DNA of 41,346 bases from Clostridiales bacterium (GTDB taxonomy: Bacteria > Bacillota > Clostridia > Lachnospirales > Lachnospiraceae): NCBI GenBank assembly GCA_020859985.1, contig JAJBVD010000044.1, positions 1-41,346 of the forward strand, written 5' to 3'. The translations under genes and the position numbers were made by a program. Of this stretch, positions 1-9,453 are shown one piece after another; position 1 is the stretch's first letter; the number at the start of each line of letters is the position of its first letter. The notes under the pieces were generated by a model. That model saw nothing but the letters and a program-made list of their open reading frames with translations. It was not told where the DNA came from and ran no database searches.

Positions 1-2
1 GA

Positions 3-263
3 TGGGTGGACGACGATTATTGGGAATATAGAAGATGCTGCATCAATGTTGACTCAGTGGAAAGCCTGGTGAATATTGATTTTGATTATGTTTTGATAGC
101 AACCGTGGACTACGAGATCGCAGAACGAGAAACAGAAAGACTGTTGGATTGTGGCGTACCTGTGCAGAAGATACTAACTGTAAAATGTCCCGAAGGAATC
201 AGAGGACAATTACTGCTGCAGTATTTATACAAAAAACAGAAAAAAGGAAGAAAATGGGAATGA
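3..263 (+). CDS. C-terminal part of a probable glycan-biosynthesis Rossmann-like protein (partial)
   Basis: The reading frame is open from the first bases of the window, so the gene starts upstream and only about 86 C-terminal residues are visible. The segment FDYVLIATVDYEIAERE followed by a GVPVQKI motif resembles the nucleotide-binding C-terminal domains seen in proteins of Clostridia capsule and Lic clusters, where a sugar or cofactor-binding Rossmann unit ends in this alternating strand/helix pattern. The exact enzyme cannot be named. Its TGA stop overlaps the ATG of the next gene by four bases (ATGA, 260-263), which suggests translational coupling with the phosphorylase-like gene. Confidence 0.5.
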   Translation, partial: WVDDDYWEYRRCCINVDSVESLVNIDFDYVLIATVDYEIAERETERLLDCGVPVQKILTVKCPEGIRGQLLLQYLYKKQKKGRKWE

Positions 264-1555
264 TATCTGAAGAATTAGATACTGATCAGAAATATTATAC
301 TCAGAGACTTAAACGCATTGTTTATGAATTTTATCAGGAGCATAGGGAATCCTGCGCAGAGCAATATAATATGGCTGAGGCACCAGACATTGACCAATTA
401 TATGAGAACATTGAAAAGAAGGAGTTAAATCGTATATTAGCCCATGTAAGTGTGGTTGTTCTGACAGCCAATAAATATGAGAAAAATATTTTACATAGCA
501 ACTGGAGTAAACGAACGGATCATAAAAAGATATATAAGACTACTATTCCTGTTCTGGCAAGTGGTGGGGACGAATATGAACCTACTGCTTATTTGTTTGA
601 ATGGCATGGATATCAGGTGATGCATATAGCAGCCATATACACAGGGTCGTATACGATAGGAGGATCGGCGGATATAGTTCGTTATATTGTCGACAGTCCC
701 AGATTAAATCCATCAGTCATAATATCGTATGGTATTTGTTTCGGCCTTAACGAGAATAATCAAAAGATGGGTGATGTGATAATATCAGATAAGGTATATC
801 CGTATTTTATTGGATCAAAGATCAATGAAAATGGTTACTATGTGAAAGATGATAATGTTTTTCGAATTAGAAGAAAAATCAAAGGAAAACTGCAAAATGG
901 AATGGACGAGAATTATTTTAAAGATTTTGGTTTTTCAGTATCAATTGGGAATTATCTGACTGGTGAGGCGGTTGTAAGCGACTTTACCTTTCGCGAAGCG
1001 ATTAGCCGAATAACGACTCAAGATGTGAATGCAGGCGAAATGGAAGGATATGGGCTGTTTAAGGAATGCTACAGCCGCGATTGTATCATTCCATGTCTGA
1101 TCATTAAATCAATTTGTGATTGGGGAGCTTTGAAGAACACAAGAGATACTGATTTGTTTGAAGAAATCTGTGGAAAATCAGATAAATATGGATTAGATGA
1201 AATAAAAACGGTCAAAGATCGCATTCAGGCGTATGCCTCTTATCATTCATTTCTTGTCCTTGATAAACTTTTGGAAAAAAAAGTATTTCTTGGATCGCTA
1301 TATGAGCAGCTTAAGAGAAACATAATAGAAGATAAAAACGAAAATGGGATATACAATGTTCATGTACAAAAGAAATTGAAAGCACTATCAAAACTATACT
1401 ACCAAACGAACCGAGCAAATAAACAACGGACTACCAAAATCATTGATGCATTGGTTGCTGAAAAGGTGTTACAATCTCCGGAAAAATGTTTGGACGAGGA
1501 CATACATAAACGGGGCAAACGAAACAAAGATTTTTGGAAAATCAATCGTACATAA
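260..1555 (+). CDS. Nucleoside phosphorylase / MTA-SAH nucleosidase superfamily protein, probable defence effector
   Basis: A 431-residue protein. The start at 260 is preferred over upstream in-frame codons because it forms an ATGA overlap with the previous gene and has GGAAG at 246-250. After an N-terminal helical extension of about 60 residues, the phosphorylase fold shows a first strand SVVVLTANKYE (about 64-74), IISYGICFGL (about 154-163), GDVIIS (about 171), TGEAVVSD (about 234), the EME-type nucleoside-binding motif NAGEMEGYG (about 257-265) and IIKSICDWG with the expected catalytic Asp (about 281-289). It is longer than housekeeping MTA/SAH nucleosidases (about 230 aa) and followed 13 bp later by a P-loop NTPase. 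The superfamily is known to supply immune effectors that cleave nucleosides or ATP in several anti-phage systems. An effector role here is inferred from that and the neighbour. Confidence 0.75.
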   Translation: MISEELDTDQKYYTQRLKRIVYEFYQEHRESCAEQYNMAEAPDIDQLYENIEKKELNRILAHVSVVVLTANKYEKNILHSNWSKRTDHKKIYKTTIPVLASGGDEYEPTAYLFEWHGYQVMHIAAIYTGSYTIGGSADIVRYIVDSPRLNPSVIISYGICFGLNENNQKMGDVIISDKVYPYFIGSKINENGYYVKDDNVFRIRRKIKGKLQNGMDENYFKDFGFSVSIGNYLTGEAVVSDFTFREAISRITTQDVNAGEMEGYGLFKECYSRDCIIPCLIIKSICDWGALKNTRDTDLFEEICGKSDKYGLDEIKTVKDRIQAYASYHSFLVLDKLLEKKVFLGSLYEQLKRNIIEDKNENGIYNVHVQKKLKALSKLYYQTNRANKQRTTKIIDALVAEKVLQSPEKCLDEDIHKRGKRNKDFWKINRT

Positions 1556-1568
1556 GGAGAAACTGGTG

Positions 1569-3875
1569 ATGATTATAAGACGAAAATGTAGTCAGGTGAA
1601 ATTAAAAGATTTGTTAAAAGCCGATCCATTTTCAAGAGAATTGTTAATACGATATGATGCTCGGTATCAGTATGTCCCGGTTATGACAAAATCGGATTTT
1701 TTCGATCAGGTATATGCGGATGTTGCAGAGAAAAAAATTAAATGGAGAGATGGTTCACGAAATGAAGTTTACGATGAAGATATTGATGTATGGGAAAAAG
1801 AAGTCGCAGAAACGGAGAATTCGTTAGTCATTTTTATAGAAGGGTACGCTGGATGTGGGAAATCTGTATTTGTACAGCATTTTTTAAAGCAACAACTCGG
1901 AATAGATGGATATGAATATAACTATTATAATTATGATATTGCTGCATATCCTAGAGGAAATGTAGAGGAACACCATATTTTGCCATCTCTTGTGCAGGGA
2001 TTTATTAGTCACCTGACAACTTGTGTAATTGATAATCCAAATGTTGTGAGAAAATTTAAGGAACTGGTTTCTCAGGAAGAAATAAAATATATCGATAAAT
2101 CGTTAAAAATATCGAATAACTTTGTTAATTCCAAAGTGTTTGCTGAAGCAGAAAAACGCCTGAAAGCCGATCATAAGGCAGAAATGTTCCGTGTTGCTGT
2201 AAATACCCAACTGGAAAAAATGGGATGTGAACACATATTGGCACTTGATTTTGTTTTAAGGCTTGCGAATTATATTGAAAATGGAGAGAACCCCGTTATT
2301 TACATTTGTTATGATAATTTGGATGCTATTGAGGATATACAGGAATTATATGATTTTATCAATATGCTGATATCTTCCAGACGAAACGTTGATACTTATA
2401 TTAATAAGACGGAAAAAAATTACAGCAATTTGTCGACTCCTCGTATTGTTTTATTTTCAACCTATCGAAAAATTACTGCTGCAAGAGTTGAACTTGCAAA
2501 CCTGTCAGAACGCTGTGGAGATATCTCGGATGAACATGAGTTCATTCAGTATATTGAGGGATCGAACCTTTATAATTATCAAGACATTGTTGAAAATAGA
2601 AGAAAATTTTTTGATCCACTCTTGAATTCACGCCATATTGGAGGAGATAAGATTAGAAGACAATTTGACAAGGTGGCAGTTTTGTCAAAGCTTCATTTTG
2701 TCAAAGTTAAATATGCGGGACTCTGGAATAACAATTACCGCGTATGTAGCAATATTTTGAATGATATTTTTACTTATTATGAAAGAGATATCGATATTTG
2801 TATTGCCTTACAAAGGAATAAGACGGATGGGTTTGATGAAGAATCTTCATCCTATTATGGAGCCAGTGCTGTTTTCCTTTATGTTGTATGTAGGCTCTTT
2901 CAGAAAAAGAAATTATGGGGAAGAGAGCATCTCAATCTGGTTCCATTAAGGGAAGTACCATCAGTACCTGAGCCGAAATGTTCGGAACTTACATCTTTGT
3001 CCAGATTGATTCTAACCTATATATATAATAAAACTGAAGTGAGTGGAGAGCAGGAAACAGTTTCACTAAAGGAACTGTTCGATGAGTTTAATGGTTTGTA
3101 TTCCGGCGATGAAATATGCGCATGTTTAAATAATATGCTTACGAGAGACAGTACCGGCACGTGGAGGAGGCCGATTTATTATAGCCATAAAGCTATTCCG
3201 TCAGATAAAGATACAGCAGTCAGTCTGACTAATCAGTGGGATGCTTATATTTCAAATGGAAAGGATATACCTGATAATCTATATACCGAGTTTTCCTTAT
3301 GTGAGTGTGGTGAGGCATACATAAACCTGATGATTCCGGATTTTGAATGTTTTGCAGTGCGAGCAGGCAATAAACAATCTTTGTATATGACAACAAATCC
3401 GGCAGAAATAGAAGTAATGGCGGAGAATGTTGTAAACGCAGTTAAATGTTGCTGCAAGAACATGACTCTCTTTAGCCAAAAATATATGAATATAAAGTCT
3501 ATAGATAGCTATGACAAATATATAAAATGCAGTATCCATCCACGAACTGCAAGTGGGAATCCGCAATTGCATACAGAGCGGTTTATTTTTTCTCATATCT
3601 TTTATTTAGATAAATATAGACTATGCCACATCAGAAATATGAGTGGTACGGACAAAGAGAGAGCAAATACATGTATTATCAAGGTGATCGGTGAATACCT
3701 TGATCTGTATAATGATTATATTCGGACGAAAAACCCGGAGCGTGAATTAATTGCTGAAATGCTTCGAGATAAAATGTTAGTTGCTCAAAATGCAAATGAA
3801 GAGAAGGATAGGTTTATTTCGATTCAAGTAGATTGGAATGAGTATAGGAAACTTCAAGATAAAAAAGGGAAGTGA
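1569..3875 (+). CDS. P-loop (STAND-type) NTPase partner of the phosphorylase-like protein
   Basis: A 768-residue protein. The start at 1569 is chosen because AAGGAG lies at 1554-1559; longer in-frame starts overlap the previous gene deeply. Walker A is GYAGCGKS at residues 92-99. A Walker B-like strand VIYICYDNLD lies near 243-252, and a sensor-1-like strand RIVLFSTYRK near 299-308. The first 90 residues have no recognised fold. The large C-terminal half is predicted to be globular and shows no clear TPR or LRR repeats by eye. No transmembrane segment is evident. It directly follows the phosphorylase-like gene on the same strand. Such a small effector plus large P-loop sensor arrangement is typical of bacterial NLR-like conflict systems, but which trigger it senses is unknown. 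Confidence 0.7.
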   Translation: MIIRRKCSQVKLKDLLKADPFSRELLIRYDARYQYVPVMTKSDFFDQVYADVAEKKIKWRDGSRNEVYDEDIDVWEKEVAETENSLVIFIEGYAGCGKSVFVQHFLKQQLGIDGYEYNYYNYDIAAYPRGNVEEHHILPSLVQGFISHLTTCVIDNPNVVRKFKELVSQEEIKYIDKSLKISNNFVNSKVFAEAEKRLKADHKAEMFRVAVNTQLEKMGCEHILALDFVLRLANYIENGENPVIYICYDNLDAIEDIQELYDFINMLISSRRNVDTYINKTEKNYSNLSTPRIVLFSTYRKITAARVELANLSERCGDISDEHEFIQYIEGSNLYNYQDIVENRRKFFDPLLNSRHIGGDKIRRQFDKVAVLSKLHFVKVKYAGLWNNNYRVCSNILNDIFTYYERDIDICIALQRNKTDGFDEESSSYYGASAVFLYVVCRLFQKKKLWGREHLNLVPLREVPSVPEPKCSELTSLSRLILTYIYNKTEVSGEQETVSLKELFDEFNGLYSGDEICACLNNMLTRDSTGTWRRPIYYSHKAIPSDKDTAVSLTNQWDAYISNGKDIPDNLYTEFSLCECGEAYINLMIPDFECFAVRAGNKQSLYMTTNPAEIEVMAENVVNAVKCCCKNMTLFSQKYMNIKSIDSYDKYIKCSIHPRTASGNPQLHTERFIFSHIFYLDKYRLCHIRNMSGTDKERANTCIIKVIGEYLDLYNDYIRTKNPERELIAEMLRDKMLVAQNANEEKDRFISIQVDWNEYRKLQDKKGK

Positions 3876-4097
3876 TATTTAGGTTTTAAATGAAATTTTT
3901 TTCGGGTAGACCAGGCAGTGGAGTATCTTGCCCATGTTTCAGGACTCGAAACTGTCTTTTTTCCAGTGAGAACTGTTTGCTCAAGTCTCTTTTTTTCTGA
4001 TGAATCCTATCTATAAATAAATATTTACTGGGAAAATGGCATATCTTTTGGTAGTAGAAAAATGGCTCTATGAATGTTAGAGGAGGAGAAATAAAGC

Positions 4098-5690
4098 ATG
4101 AATGCCATTATTCTTGCAGCAGGGAAATCAAACAGATTTGCACCATTTACATATGAACGCCCAAAAGGATTGTTCCGAGTAAAAGGTGAAATTTTAATAG
4201 AACGACAGATAGAACAACTCACCGAAGCCGGAATTCAAGATATATATATCGTTGTTGGCTATATGAAAGAGAAGTTTTTTTATCTGGAGCAGAAGTACGG
4301 GGTAAAGCTCATTGTCAATAATGAATTTGGCAAGAAGGGAAATCTGTATTCGCTTTATGTTGCCAGGGAGCATCTTTCAGACACGTTTATCTGTTGTGCT
4401 GACCACTATTTTATAAATAATCCATTCTTGTATGAAAATGTGGACAATTGTTCATATAGAGCCTGTGCTTATCAGACAGGAAAATTCAGGGGTTTTTCTG
4501 TAGAATACTCTGACGCGCACGTAATTACGAGCATCAAGATTGATGGAGCGGATTCACTTGCGATGGTTGGGCATGCTTATATGAATGAGCGATGTAGTTC
4601 TGTTTTTCGCGGACTCATGGAGAAGGAAATCAATGACTTTGGTGTGTCCTCCATGTTCTGGGAAGAATTTTATGCGAAACATATCGGGCAGATTACTCTT
4701 TATATGAAGAATTTTAAGCCGGGAGATATTTTGGAATTCAATAGCATAGAGGATTTAAGAGAGTTTGATTCGGAATTTTTGATGAATGTTGACTCTGATA
4801 TTATTACAAATATTTGTAGCACACTTCATTGTGTTCCTAACGATGTAATAAACATTGCTGTAATAAATGCAGGGCTGACGAACGTGTCGTTTTCGTTTGA
4901 ATGCTGTGGCTCGAAGTATGTGTATCGACATCCAGGAGGCACGGCAGGTAATCTTATAGATAGACAAGCTGAACTGTTTATGCAAATGACTGCAAAGAAA
5001 AATGGGATTGATAAATCGGTAATCACTATGGATCTTTCCGGATGGAAACTATCGTACTATGTGCATAATGCTAAAAACTGTGACTTTGAGAAATATGATG
5101 AACAGTTGAAAATCGGAATGAAATACCTTCATATGCTTCATGCAGTTAAGCCTGATGATACGATCAAGATATTCGATGATGTATCCGAGGGAAAGAGGTT
5201 GATGGCTATCGCATCAGCAACGAAGGGCAACCTCGCACATGAGTTTGCAGATTTAATAGAGAAGGTTGATCGGCTTTATCCACTTGTGAAAGCGGATGCT
5301 ACACGATTGGGGTATGATCTGGTTCCTTGTCATAATGATACATATGAGCCGAATTATCTTTATGATGATAGTGGGGAGATATATCTGATAGACTGGGAGT
5401 ATGCTGGACTGAATTATGCAGCGAACGACATTGCCTGTATTCTGTGCCGTTATGACTGGACAGATGAGCAGATTGAGAGATACTTGAGATTCTATGTTGG
5501 ACGTGAGCTAACGAAAGATGAACACAGGTATTATATGGCGTTTATTCCTATCTCAGCATTCTATTGGTTCTGCTGGGGATTGTACAAAGGAAGTGTTGGT
5601 GATGATGACAGCTTTTTCTTCCTGCCAGCATATAGAAATCTTGTGAGGTTTATCGATACAGCATTAGAAAGTTATGAGGCGTCGGAATGA
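4098..5690 (+). CDS. LicC-LicA fusion: phosphocholine cytidylyltransferase plus choline kinase
   Basis: A 530-residue bifunctional protein with AGGAGGAG at 4081-4088. Residues 1 to about 230 are a nucleotidyltransferase of the LicC type, with the signature IILAAGKSNRF, the PKGL lysine motif and a CADHYF metal-site motif. Residues about 250-530 are a choline/ethanolamine kinase-like domain with the catalytic loop HNDTYEPN (about 412-419) and the metal-binding IDWEYAG (about 430-436). The family activates choline to CDP-choline for attachment of phosphocholine to surface glycans. An ATGA overlap couples it to the IspD-like gene downstream. The kinase could act on another amino-alcohol, so the substrate is inferred. 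Confidence 0.85.
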   Translation: MNAIILAAGKSNRFAPFTYERPKGLFRVKGEILIERQIEQLTEAGIQDIYIVVGYMKEKFFYLEQKYGVKLIVNNEFGKKGNLYSLYVAREHLSDTFICCADHYFINNPFLYENVDNCSYRACAYQTGKFRGFSVEYSDAHVITSIKIDGADSLAMVGHAYMNERCSSVFRGLMEKEINDFGVSSMFWEEFYAKHIGQITLYMKNFKPGDILEFNSIEDLREFDSEFLMNVDSDIITNICSTLHCVPNDVINIAVINAGLTNVSFSFECCGSKYVYRHPGGTAGNLIDRQAELFMQMTAKKNGIDKSVITMDLSGWKLSYYVHNAKNCDFEKYDEQLKIGMKYLHMLHAVKPDDTIKIFDDVSEGKRLMAIASATKGNLAHEFADLIEKVDRLYPLVKADATRLGYDLVPCHNDTYEPNYLYDDSGEIYLIDWEYAGLNYAANDIACILCRYDWTDEQIERYLRFYVGRELTKDEHRYYMAFIPISAFYWFCWGLYKGSVGDDDSFFFLPAYRNLVRFIDTALESYEASE

Positions 5691-6418
5691 TTACAGTTAT
5701 TGTCCTTGCCGGAGGAGTTGGCTCCAGAGTAGGTGCTGACATACCAAAGCAGTTTGTTGAGGTATTGAATAAGCCCATCCTTGCCTATACAATTGAGAAT
5801 TTTCAGAATTATTCGGAAATTGATGCTATAGAAGTAGTTTGTCATTCCAGCTGGATTGATTATTGCGAAAACATGGTGTGTGTGTATGGGCTTACCAAAG
5901 TAAAGTGGATTACGCCTGGAGGAGAGACGTTTCAGGATTCTGTGATGAACGGGATTAACAACTTGAAGGGTAAGATGCAAGAGAATGATTATGTCTTAAT
6001 TCAATATGGTGCAGCACCATTCACATCGGATAAGATTATTTCTGACGTAATCCAAGTCATGAAAAGAAATGGATCTTCTGTTTCGGGAACTCCGTGTTAT
6101 CAACTCATGGGAAGCAACGATGGAAACGGAGTGAGTAAGACCTGGATTGATAGAGATAAGTATATTCAGATAGCCTGTCCTTATGGATTTAAATTTGGTT
6201 ATTTATTGGATGTATATGAAAGAGCAACAGTTCAAGGACTCTTAGAAAAGATAGAACCGCATACGACTTCACTGATGTATGCATTGGGTGATGAACTTCA
6301 ATTAGCTTATGGAGATCAGACTAATATTAAGATTACCACAAAAGAAGATTTGGATTTGTTTGAAGGGTACGTTTTGATGAAACGTAGAAAAAAGGCTAAA
6401 TCTACAACAGGCGGTTAA
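5687..6418 (+). CDS. IspD/TarI-family cytidylyltransferase, copy 1
   Basis: A 243-residue protein starting inside the stop codon of the LicC-LicA gene (ATGA). The N-terminus VIVLAGGVGSRVGADIPKQF is the GxGxR...PKQ CTP-binding signature of IspD and TarI proteins. TFQDSVMNGI matches the conserved SVxNG segment, and NIKITTKEDL matches the C-terminal I(K)ITxxxDL motif. The usual H-D-A-A-R-P segment is altered to QYGAAPF, so the metal-site region is diverged from housekeeping IspD. Context with choline genes suggests a CDP-alditol or similar precursor for surface polymers rather than isoprenoid synthesis. The substrate is not determined. Confidence 0.8.
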   Translation: MITVIVLAGGVGSRVGADIPKQFVEVLNKPILAYTIENFQNYSEIDAIEVVCHSSWIDYCENMVCVYGLTKVKWITPGGETFQDSVMNGINNLKGKMQENDYVLIQYGAAPFTSDKIISDVIQVMKRNGSSVSGTPCYQLMGSNDGNGVSKTWIDRDKYIQIACPYGFKFGYLLDVYERATVQGLLEKIEPHTTSLMYALGDELQLAYGDQTNIKITTKEDLDLFEGYVLMKRRKKAKSTTGG

Positions 6419-6484
6419 TTGAGTGCAAAGCCAATAGCCGAGTTTATATTTTGTGGTCGGGGCAAAAAGAATGGAGATTACAAC

Positions 6485-7249
6485 ATGAATGTTGGAATTA
6501 TTTTAGCTGGAGGTACGGGCACCAGGATTGGTGCCAATATCCCTAAACAATTTATAGAGATACAAGGAAAACCAATTCTCGCTTATACGCTTGAAATTTT
6601 TCAGAACGATGAAAAAATTGATGCTATAGAAGTCGTGTGCCATAAGGACTGGGTAGATGAGGTGAAGAGAATTACCGATACATATGGAATTAGCAAATTA
6701 CGCTGGCTGTCCATAGGTGGGATAACATTTCAAGAATCTACAATGAATGGTATCTTTAATCTTAAAGGGAAAATAGCTGCTGACGATATTGCGGTTATTA
6801 GTTTTGGTGTTTCTCCTATGACAACAGCGGATATCATTGATGACAGTATACGGGTGTGCGAGGAGCATGGAAATGCAATTGCATCGGAAGATATAGTTCT
6901 TTGCACATGTATTAAAGATGATGAGTATAGTACAACACAAAATCTGATTAGAGAGAATATTAAAGGATTTAGTAATCCGTGGGCTTTTAAGTTCGGAGAA
7001 TTGTGCGAGGCATATGAAACAGCTGTAGAGAAAGAGATGCTGGATGACTTGGAGCCACACACTACTTCGCTTTATCTGGCACTCGGGAAAAGGTTGTGGT
7101 TTTCTAAATCAACGTCAACCAATATTAAAATAACCACCCCAGAAGATTTGGATATTTTCGAAGGACATCTTCTTTTAAAGGAAAAGAGAAGAAAAGAAGC
7201 TACAGAAACAGAAATAGATATAGCAAACGAAATGATGAAAAGTGAATAA
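6485..7249 (+). CDS. IspD/TarI-family cytidylyltransferase, copy 2
   Basis: A 254-residue paralogue of the preceding gene. The frame is open back to 6419, but the start at 6485 is chosen because GGAGA precedes it and the family's N-terminal strand (VGIILAGGTGTRIG) begins there. It keeps the IPKQF lysine motif, TFQESTMNGI and NIKITTPEDLD. The ARP segment is again replaced, here by SFGVSPM. It also shares the EPHTTSL motif with copy 1 and with the remnant at 9229. The tandem arrangement implies duplication followed by divergence, perhaps with different alditol-phosphate or phosphoethanolamine-like substrates. Confidence 0.78.
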   Translation: MNVGIILAGGTGTRIGANIPKQFIEIQGKPILAYTLEIFQNDEKIDAIEVVCHKDWVDEVKRITDTYGISKLRWLSIGGITFQESTMNGIFNLKGKIAADDIAVISFGVSPMTTADIIDDSIRVCEEHGNAIASEDIVLCTCIKDDEYSTTQNLIRENIKGFSNPWAFKFGELCEAYETAVEKEMLDDLEPHTTSLYLALGKRLWFSKSTSTNIKITTPEDLDIFEGHLLLKEKRRKEATETEIDIANEMMKSE

Positions 7250-7292
7250 GTAACAAATATAGTGCATACGAGTGCTTTAGGGAGGTCAATAT

Positions 7293-9113
7293 ATGATTAC
7301 TTACAAGGAGTTTGAAGTAATTCGGTCGATGCTTAAGAGCAAGGGGGGGCAACGTTCTGCAAAATCCATTTATGAAAATAAGCAGCATTATTATGTGTTT
7401 AAGTCAGAAGAAGAGGTTGCAAGATTGATTGAGTCTTTGGAACAGAAAGGCTATCTTTCCAACGGAGAAGTCACGCAAGAAGCACTAGACGAGATTGCTC
7501 CTCTCAAGGTTGATAATGGCGTAATTCTTGCTGCTGGCGGGTCAGATGTTTCAGCTAAGTCGGTATATTCAGTTCCAAAAGGTTTGTTTATGAAGAATGG
7601 TGAGACTCTTATTGAGCGACAAATTCGGCAACTGAGAGAGGCAGGAATTGATGACATCACTGTTGTTATAGCATACAAGCAGGAACTGTATTTCTTTCTG
7701 CAGGATAAGTGGGGTGTCAATCTCGAGATTAACCCCGATTTGAAGAAGAATAACATCTTCTCACTGTATACAGCAAAAGCTCATATCGGAAGCACTTACC
7801 TCTGCAATTGCGATAATTATTTTGAGGAGAATCCCTTCTCGCAGTATGAGTACAATGCGTTCCATGCAACAGTTTATAAGGAAGATGCTCACAACGAACT
7901 TGTTGTCCGCAAAAATTCTTCCGGTAGGATTCTGGAAGTTTACAGCGGCGCAAAGAGTGGGGAATGCATCTATGGACATGCTTATGTCGATAAGGCCTTC
8001 TCCCACAGATTACTGGAGTACATGGAAAAAGAGATTGATGATTTCCGTGTATCTGCTTTGTTCTGGGAGGAATTCGTTAGCCGCCATGCGGAAGATCTGG
8101 ATATGTATGTGCGTGAGTATGACGCTGATTTTCTGTATGAATTTGATCAGATTCAAGGTATTCAGAACATCGAGGGTCTTTTCCTTGGCAATGTAAGCGG
8201 TCGAATCAATACGAAAATCTGTGAAGTGTTAGACTGCACAGAAGATGAAATTGACCATATTGAAATCCTTGAAAAGGGCCTTACGAACATCCTGTTCACA
8301 TTCATCGTAAGAGGTGTAAAATATATCTTCCGTTATCCGGGTGACAGCAGCCAGTTTTTCATCTATAGGAAGAATGAGTGCATAGCACAGAGGTTAGCTG
8401 CAAAGGCTCATGCGGATGATACTTATGTTTATATAGATGAATCCGGCATCAAAATTTCCAGGTTTCGTGAGAACTGCCATGACCTGCACGGAGTGTACTA
8501 CGAAGATGTAGAATTGATGAAGCAGGTGGCTCGGAAAATCCGCGCTTTCCATGATGTCGGCTATGATATGCCTGATTGGGCGGAGTATAACTATGATCCA
8601 ATTTGGCAGTGCGAGAGACTTTTCAGGGAGGCTTCCAAGGTAAAGGGAAATTTGTTTATGATTTTCGAGAAAGAATGGACAATCATGCGGAAACTTCAGA
8701 AGTATGCGGATATGGATGGAGTCAAGCATACAATGTGCCACAACGATATTAATATTGATAATGTCATTCAGACGGATACAACCCTCGACATTATTGACTG
8801 GGAGTTTGCGGGATATAATGACCCTGGATATGACTTCGGACGTGTCATAGCCGGGCTTGATTATGATGTGGATGAGCCGAAAATTCTGGATATTTTGGAG
8901 GCTTACTTCGGACGTCCTGCAACTGAGAAAGAGCATCTTCACTGGATGGCATATTCGGCAATCCACAATTGGTACTATGTAGGTTGGGCACTGTACAAGG
9001 AAAGTATAAATGAAAGTAGTCGTGACTGGATGCTGTTCTTTTTCAAACAGGCGAAGAAACTGGCAGCATGGTGTATGCCTAAATATGAAGCAATATATGG
9101 AAAGATTGAATAA
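7293..9113 (+). CDS. LicC-LicA fusion with N-terminal winged-helix-like domain
   Basis: A 606-residue protein with GGAGGT at 7281-7286. Residues 1-65 resemble a winged-helix unit and are absent from the shorter paralogue at 4098. Residues about 70-300 are LicC-like, but the usual GxxxR signature reads ILAAGGSDVSAKSVY, so the Arg expected after the glycine loop is not in place. VPKGL and the CDNYF metal-site motif are retained. Residues about 330-606 are a choline-kinase-like domain with CHNDINIDN (about 483-491) and IIDWEFAG (about 500-507), both intact. This suggests the kinase half is active and the nucleotidyltransferase half may be altered. It belongs to the phosphocholine decoration cluster. 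Confidence 0.8.
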   Translation: MITYKEFEVIRSMLKSKGGQRSAKSIYENKQHYYVFKSEEEVARLIESLEQKGYLSNGEVTQEALDEIAPLKVDNGVILAAGGSDVSAKSVYSVPKGLFMKNGETLIERQIRQLREAGIDDITVVIAYKQELYFFLQDKWGVNLEINPDLKKNNIFSLYTAKAHIGSTYLCNCDNYFEENPFSQYEYNAFHATVYKEDAHNELVVRKNSSGRILEVYSGAKSGECIYGHAYVDKAFSHRLLEYMEKEIDDFRVSALFWEEFVSRHAEDLDMYVREYDADFLYEFDQIQGIQNIEGLFLGNVSGRINTKICEVLDCTEDEIDHIEILEKGLTNILFTFIVRGVKYIFRYPGDSSQFFIYRKNECIAQRLAAKAHADDTYVYIDESGIKISRFRENCHDLHGVYYEDVELMKQVARKIRAFHDVGYDMPDWAEYNYDPIWQCERLFREASKVKGNLFMIFEKEWTIMRKLQKYADMDGVKHTMCHNDINIDNVIQTDTTLDIIDWEFAGYNDPGYDFGRVIAGLDYDVDEPKILDILEAYFGRPATEKEHLHWMAYSAIHNWYYVGWALYKESINESSRDWMLFFFKQAKKLAAWCMPKYEAIYGKIE

Positions 9114-9228
9114 GGTAATATACAACATATCCACATGGGTATAGCACCAAGGAATTTGAGAAAATTCCTATGAAATACCAGAGAAATCGGAAGCCCCCTT
9201 TTTATATTCCATAGTAGAAAGTCGGCAG

Positions 9229-9453
9229 TTGTGCAGGACAGGCAAATTTATGCGTATTGATGATTTATATCGAGAGGCGGTTGAAACGGGGGTTATTCAC
9301 GAGGTTGAACCTCATACAACTACTTTGATGTATAAGATGGGGAAAAATATATTTTCCAAGGACTGTCAGACAAACATCAAGATTACACAAAAAGAGGATT
9401 TGGATTTGTTTGAAGGATATGTGATGATGAAAGAAAAGAGAAAGAATGGATAA
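9229..9453 (+). pseudogene. C-terminal remnant of an IspD/TarI-like cytidylyltransferase
   Basis: About 70 residues align by eye with the last third of the two IspD-like proteins upstream, including KFMRIDDLYREAVE, VEPHTTTLMYKMGK, NIKITQKEDLDLFEGYV and MMKEKRK. The N-terminal CTP-binding half is missing and there is no credible ribosome site, so this is a third copy that has lost its 5' part. The 115 bases before it contain no matching sequence, only a small hairpin (GGAATTT/AAATTCC, about 9150-9168). Confidence 0.8.

Noticed and set aside
4098-5690. Aminoglycoside phosphotransferase (resistance) for the kinase half
   Set aside because: Fold is shared, but fusion to a LicC-like cytidylyltransferase and the gene context fit choline kinase better.
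8394-9134. Long minus-strand open frame of 246 codons
   Set aside because: Lies wholly within the second LicC-LicA gene on the opposite strand, has no ribosome site and no motif; it is a shadow frame.
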